From an uncultured Opitutia bacterium (GTDB lineage Bacteria; Verrucomicrobiota; Verrucomicrobiia; Opitutales; UBA953), in NCBI GenBank assembly GCA_903882335.1, contig CAIRWP010000269.1:1-5757 (forward strand): a stretch of 5,757 nucleotides of DNA, given 5' to 3'. The notes under the pieces are model-generated. The model was not told where the DNA came from and searched no databases. It was given only the letters and a program-made list of their open reading frames with translations. The translations under genes and the position numbers were made by a program. This document shows, in pieces, positions 4,350 to 5,757 of the stretch. The number at the start of each line of letters is the position of its first letter. Position 1 is the stretch's first letter.

Positions 4350-5757
4350 TTACTTCGAGGTAGGCGGGGGGAGGGCGCTGATCGGCTTCAGGCGACTTGG
4401 ATCCTGCGCACGGGGGCGGGGGTCGTACCAGCGTGCGCGGGGTGCGGGTGCCTGGGCGTCGAGCCAGGCGCCGAGGCGCAGGCGGAGTTCAGCCACGGAG
4501 CGGGCGGCGCCGTCGCCGAAGGCCGAGCTGCCAGCGTCGTCCGCGTAGGTCTTGATCGTGCCGGCGCGCAGGCCGGGCAGGGCGAGCACGGCCGCGCCGA
4601 CGGCGTCGCGGTCCTGCCCGGAGGCGGCCGCGTAGATGGCGAGGTACTCGGCGAGTTGCTGCCCGGCGCGGAAGGCCTTGAGGCGCAGGCTGGGCATCGG
4701 GCCGTCGGGTCCGGGGTAGAAGACCGCAAGGTCGTCGGGCTTGGTCAGGGACTCCTTCGTGCCGACCGTCTGCCAAGGCACCACGCCGTCGGCGCCCAGC
4801 GCCCACGTCTCGGCGCACCAGGCGGCGTTGCTGACGAGCGGTTGGCCCAGTTTGGTGACGCTGCCATACATGTAGGTCAGCTTGCCATCCCGGCGATTAC
4901 GGCCGATCACGCGCTGCGGGTACTCGCGGAGCACGCCGGCCACCACGTCGACATTGGTGACGCCGTCGAGGAGGTCGCGTTGCCACTCGGGGCGGGAGAT
5001 GTCGATGCGGAAGGCCTTGCGGACCTCGCCGTAAGGCGCCGTCGCTTTCCAGAATTCCTCGCCGAAGCGGCGGATCGCCCAAAAATCCTGCGTGTGCTGG
5101 GGTTCGTCGTAGATCCAGGCGGCCGAGGTGGTCTTCCAGCTGCCGGGTTTCCCGTTCTTGCCGTTCTTGAAGTAGACTTTGTTGTTCAGGTAGAACTCGA
5201 ACATCGTCTCGTCCCAGCCCTTTTCGGTGAAGTGGCGGGCGAAGCCGGCGGCCGCGGTCGCGAACTCCCGCCAGTAGTCGGGCCCGAAGGCGTTTTCGAT
5301 CCAGTAGCCGCCCTTGAAGTGCTTCTCATGGTCCATCGGCCAGTTCTCGTTGAGCGGCAGGTAGAGGGCTTCCGTCGGCACTTTGCCGCGGGGCAGGTCG
5401 GCAAAGGCCGAGCCATCGGCGAGCGGGCCGAAGCGGGCGTCCCAGGCCGTCCAGTCGAAGGAACCGTCGGGGCGGAGCTTCGGCGCAGCGGTGACGCGTC
5501 CGCTCCAACCGTAGGTGAGGATGTTGAGCGTCAGGCGATGCTCATGGGCGAGGCGGAACCACGGGCGTTCCTGGTCCATCATGCCGTACCCGTTCATCTG
5601 CGCGATGAAGGATAGTCGATCGGGCAGGGTAAAATTCCAGACCGTGACCGCAAAAGGCACGTCCTTGCCACCGAAGCGCAGGGTGCCGCGGTGTTCGCCG
5701 GGCTGGGCGTCCTTCGGAACCTGGAATTCCAGCAGGCGGCCGTTCGGCGAGGGCACC
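4350..5757 (-). CDS. GH123/DUF4091-like glycoside hydrolase, N-terminus beyond the window
   Basis: Stop TAA at 4352-4350; the frame stays open to the right edge, leaving 468 readable residues. A GTG at 5756-5754 begins the readable part but is probably internal, because the sequence starts in the middle of a beta-sandwich domain. Residues are numbered from that codon. LEFQVPKDAQPGEHRGTLRF (9-28) and FAVTVWNFTLPDR (35-47) match the N-terminal sandwich common to GH123-type proteins. A TIM-barrel-like region follows, with WIYDEPQHTQDF (214-225). Its adjacent Asp217-Glu218 is where GH123 enzymes carry the Asp-Glu pair used in substrate-assisted hydrolysis of N-acetylgalactosaminides. MPSLRLKAFRAGQQLAEYL (354-372) resembles the DUF4091 motif 'SlRlkalRdG..dyEYL'. 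The C-terminus ends in a Pro-rich tail. Export is expected but the signal peptide is out of view. It is the first visible gene of the cassette. The substrate could differ from that of characterised GH123 enzymes. Confidence 0.82.
   Translation of the reverse strand, partial: VPSPNGRLLEFQVPKDAQPGEHRGTLRFGGKDVPFAVTVWNFTLPDRLSFIAQMNGYGMMDQERPWFRLAHEHRLTLNILTYGWSGRVTAAPKLRPDGSFDWTAWDARFGPLADGSAFADLPRGKVPTEALYLPLNENWPMDHEKHFKGGYWIENAFGPDYWREFATAAAGFARHFTEKGWDETMFEFYLNNKVYFKNGKNGKPGSWKTTSAAWIYDEPQHTQDFWAIRRFGEEFWKATAPYGEVRKAFRIDISRPEWQRDLLDGVTNVDVVAGVLREYPQRVIGRNRRDGKLTYMYGSVTKLGQPLVSNAAWCAETWALGADGVVPWQTVGTKESLTKPDDLAVFYPGPDGPMPSLRLKAFRAGQQLAEYLAIYAAASGQDRDAVGAAVLALPGLRAGTIKTYADDAGSSAFGDGAARSVAELRLRLGAWLDAQAPAPRARWYDPRPRAQDPSRLKPISALPPPTSK

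Noticed and set aside
4002..5615. Very long open frame (537 codons) on the plus strand opposite the glycoside hydrolase-like gene
   Set aside because: The translation is low-complexity, rich in Gly, Ala, Arg and Val with no recognisable domain. It is a typical antisense shadow of GC-rich coding sequence; the minus-strand reading has clear family motifs.
5754..5756. GTG as the true start of the glycoside hydrolase-like gene
   Set aside because: The sequence right after it is already mid-domain with no signal peptide, so the codon is most likely an internal Val and the gene continues past the window.

Overview
This 5.76 kb window is GC-rich bacterial DNA packed with coding sequence. It looks like part of a chromosome from the Verrucomicrobiota, or less likely the Planctomycetota. 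That placement is an inference. It rests on three things: exported carbohydrate-related proteins, an 'RRDFL' Tat-type lipoprotein signal on a polysaccharide pyruvyl transferase family protein, and translation starts without Shine-Dalgarno sequences. No rRNA, tRNA, CRISPR array, transposase or phage gene was seen.

Layout: (1) Positions 1-702 (+) hold the C-terminal part of an AraC/XylS-type regulator whose N-terminus lies outside the window. (2) Positions 703-966 are a non-coding spacer with unusual low-complexity structure: a GGGCTA-type hexamer tract, two blocks of a degenerate 8-bp repeat, and three copies of a TGCCTCTC-type element. It ends in a short AT-rich stretch that may be a promoter. 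(3) Positions 967-2349 (+) encode a secreted DUF4139-domain protein. (4) Positions 2356-5757 (-) hold three genes in tight succession, transcribed right to left. They encode a GH123/DUF4091-like glycoside hydrolase (N-terminus outside the window), a small secreted protein with a concanavalin/LamG-like fold, and a Tat-type predicted lipoprotein of the polysaccharide pyruvyl transferase family. The two junctions inside this cassette are TAA-N-ATG with a single spacer base, so the genes are very probably one translationally coupled operon.

The minus-strand cassette reads as an exported carbohydrate-processing module: a hydrolase, a probable glycan-binding or glycan-acting jelly-roll protein, and an envelope-anchored PS_pyruv_trans protein. 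The last is the most puzzling, because members of that family normally work in the cytoplasm with phosphoenolpyruvate, whereas this one carries an export signal and lacks the usual Arg-Leu-His signature. The DUF4139 gene converges on the cassette with only 6 bp between the stop codons. Nothing in the sequence ties the AraC regulator to either transcription unit.
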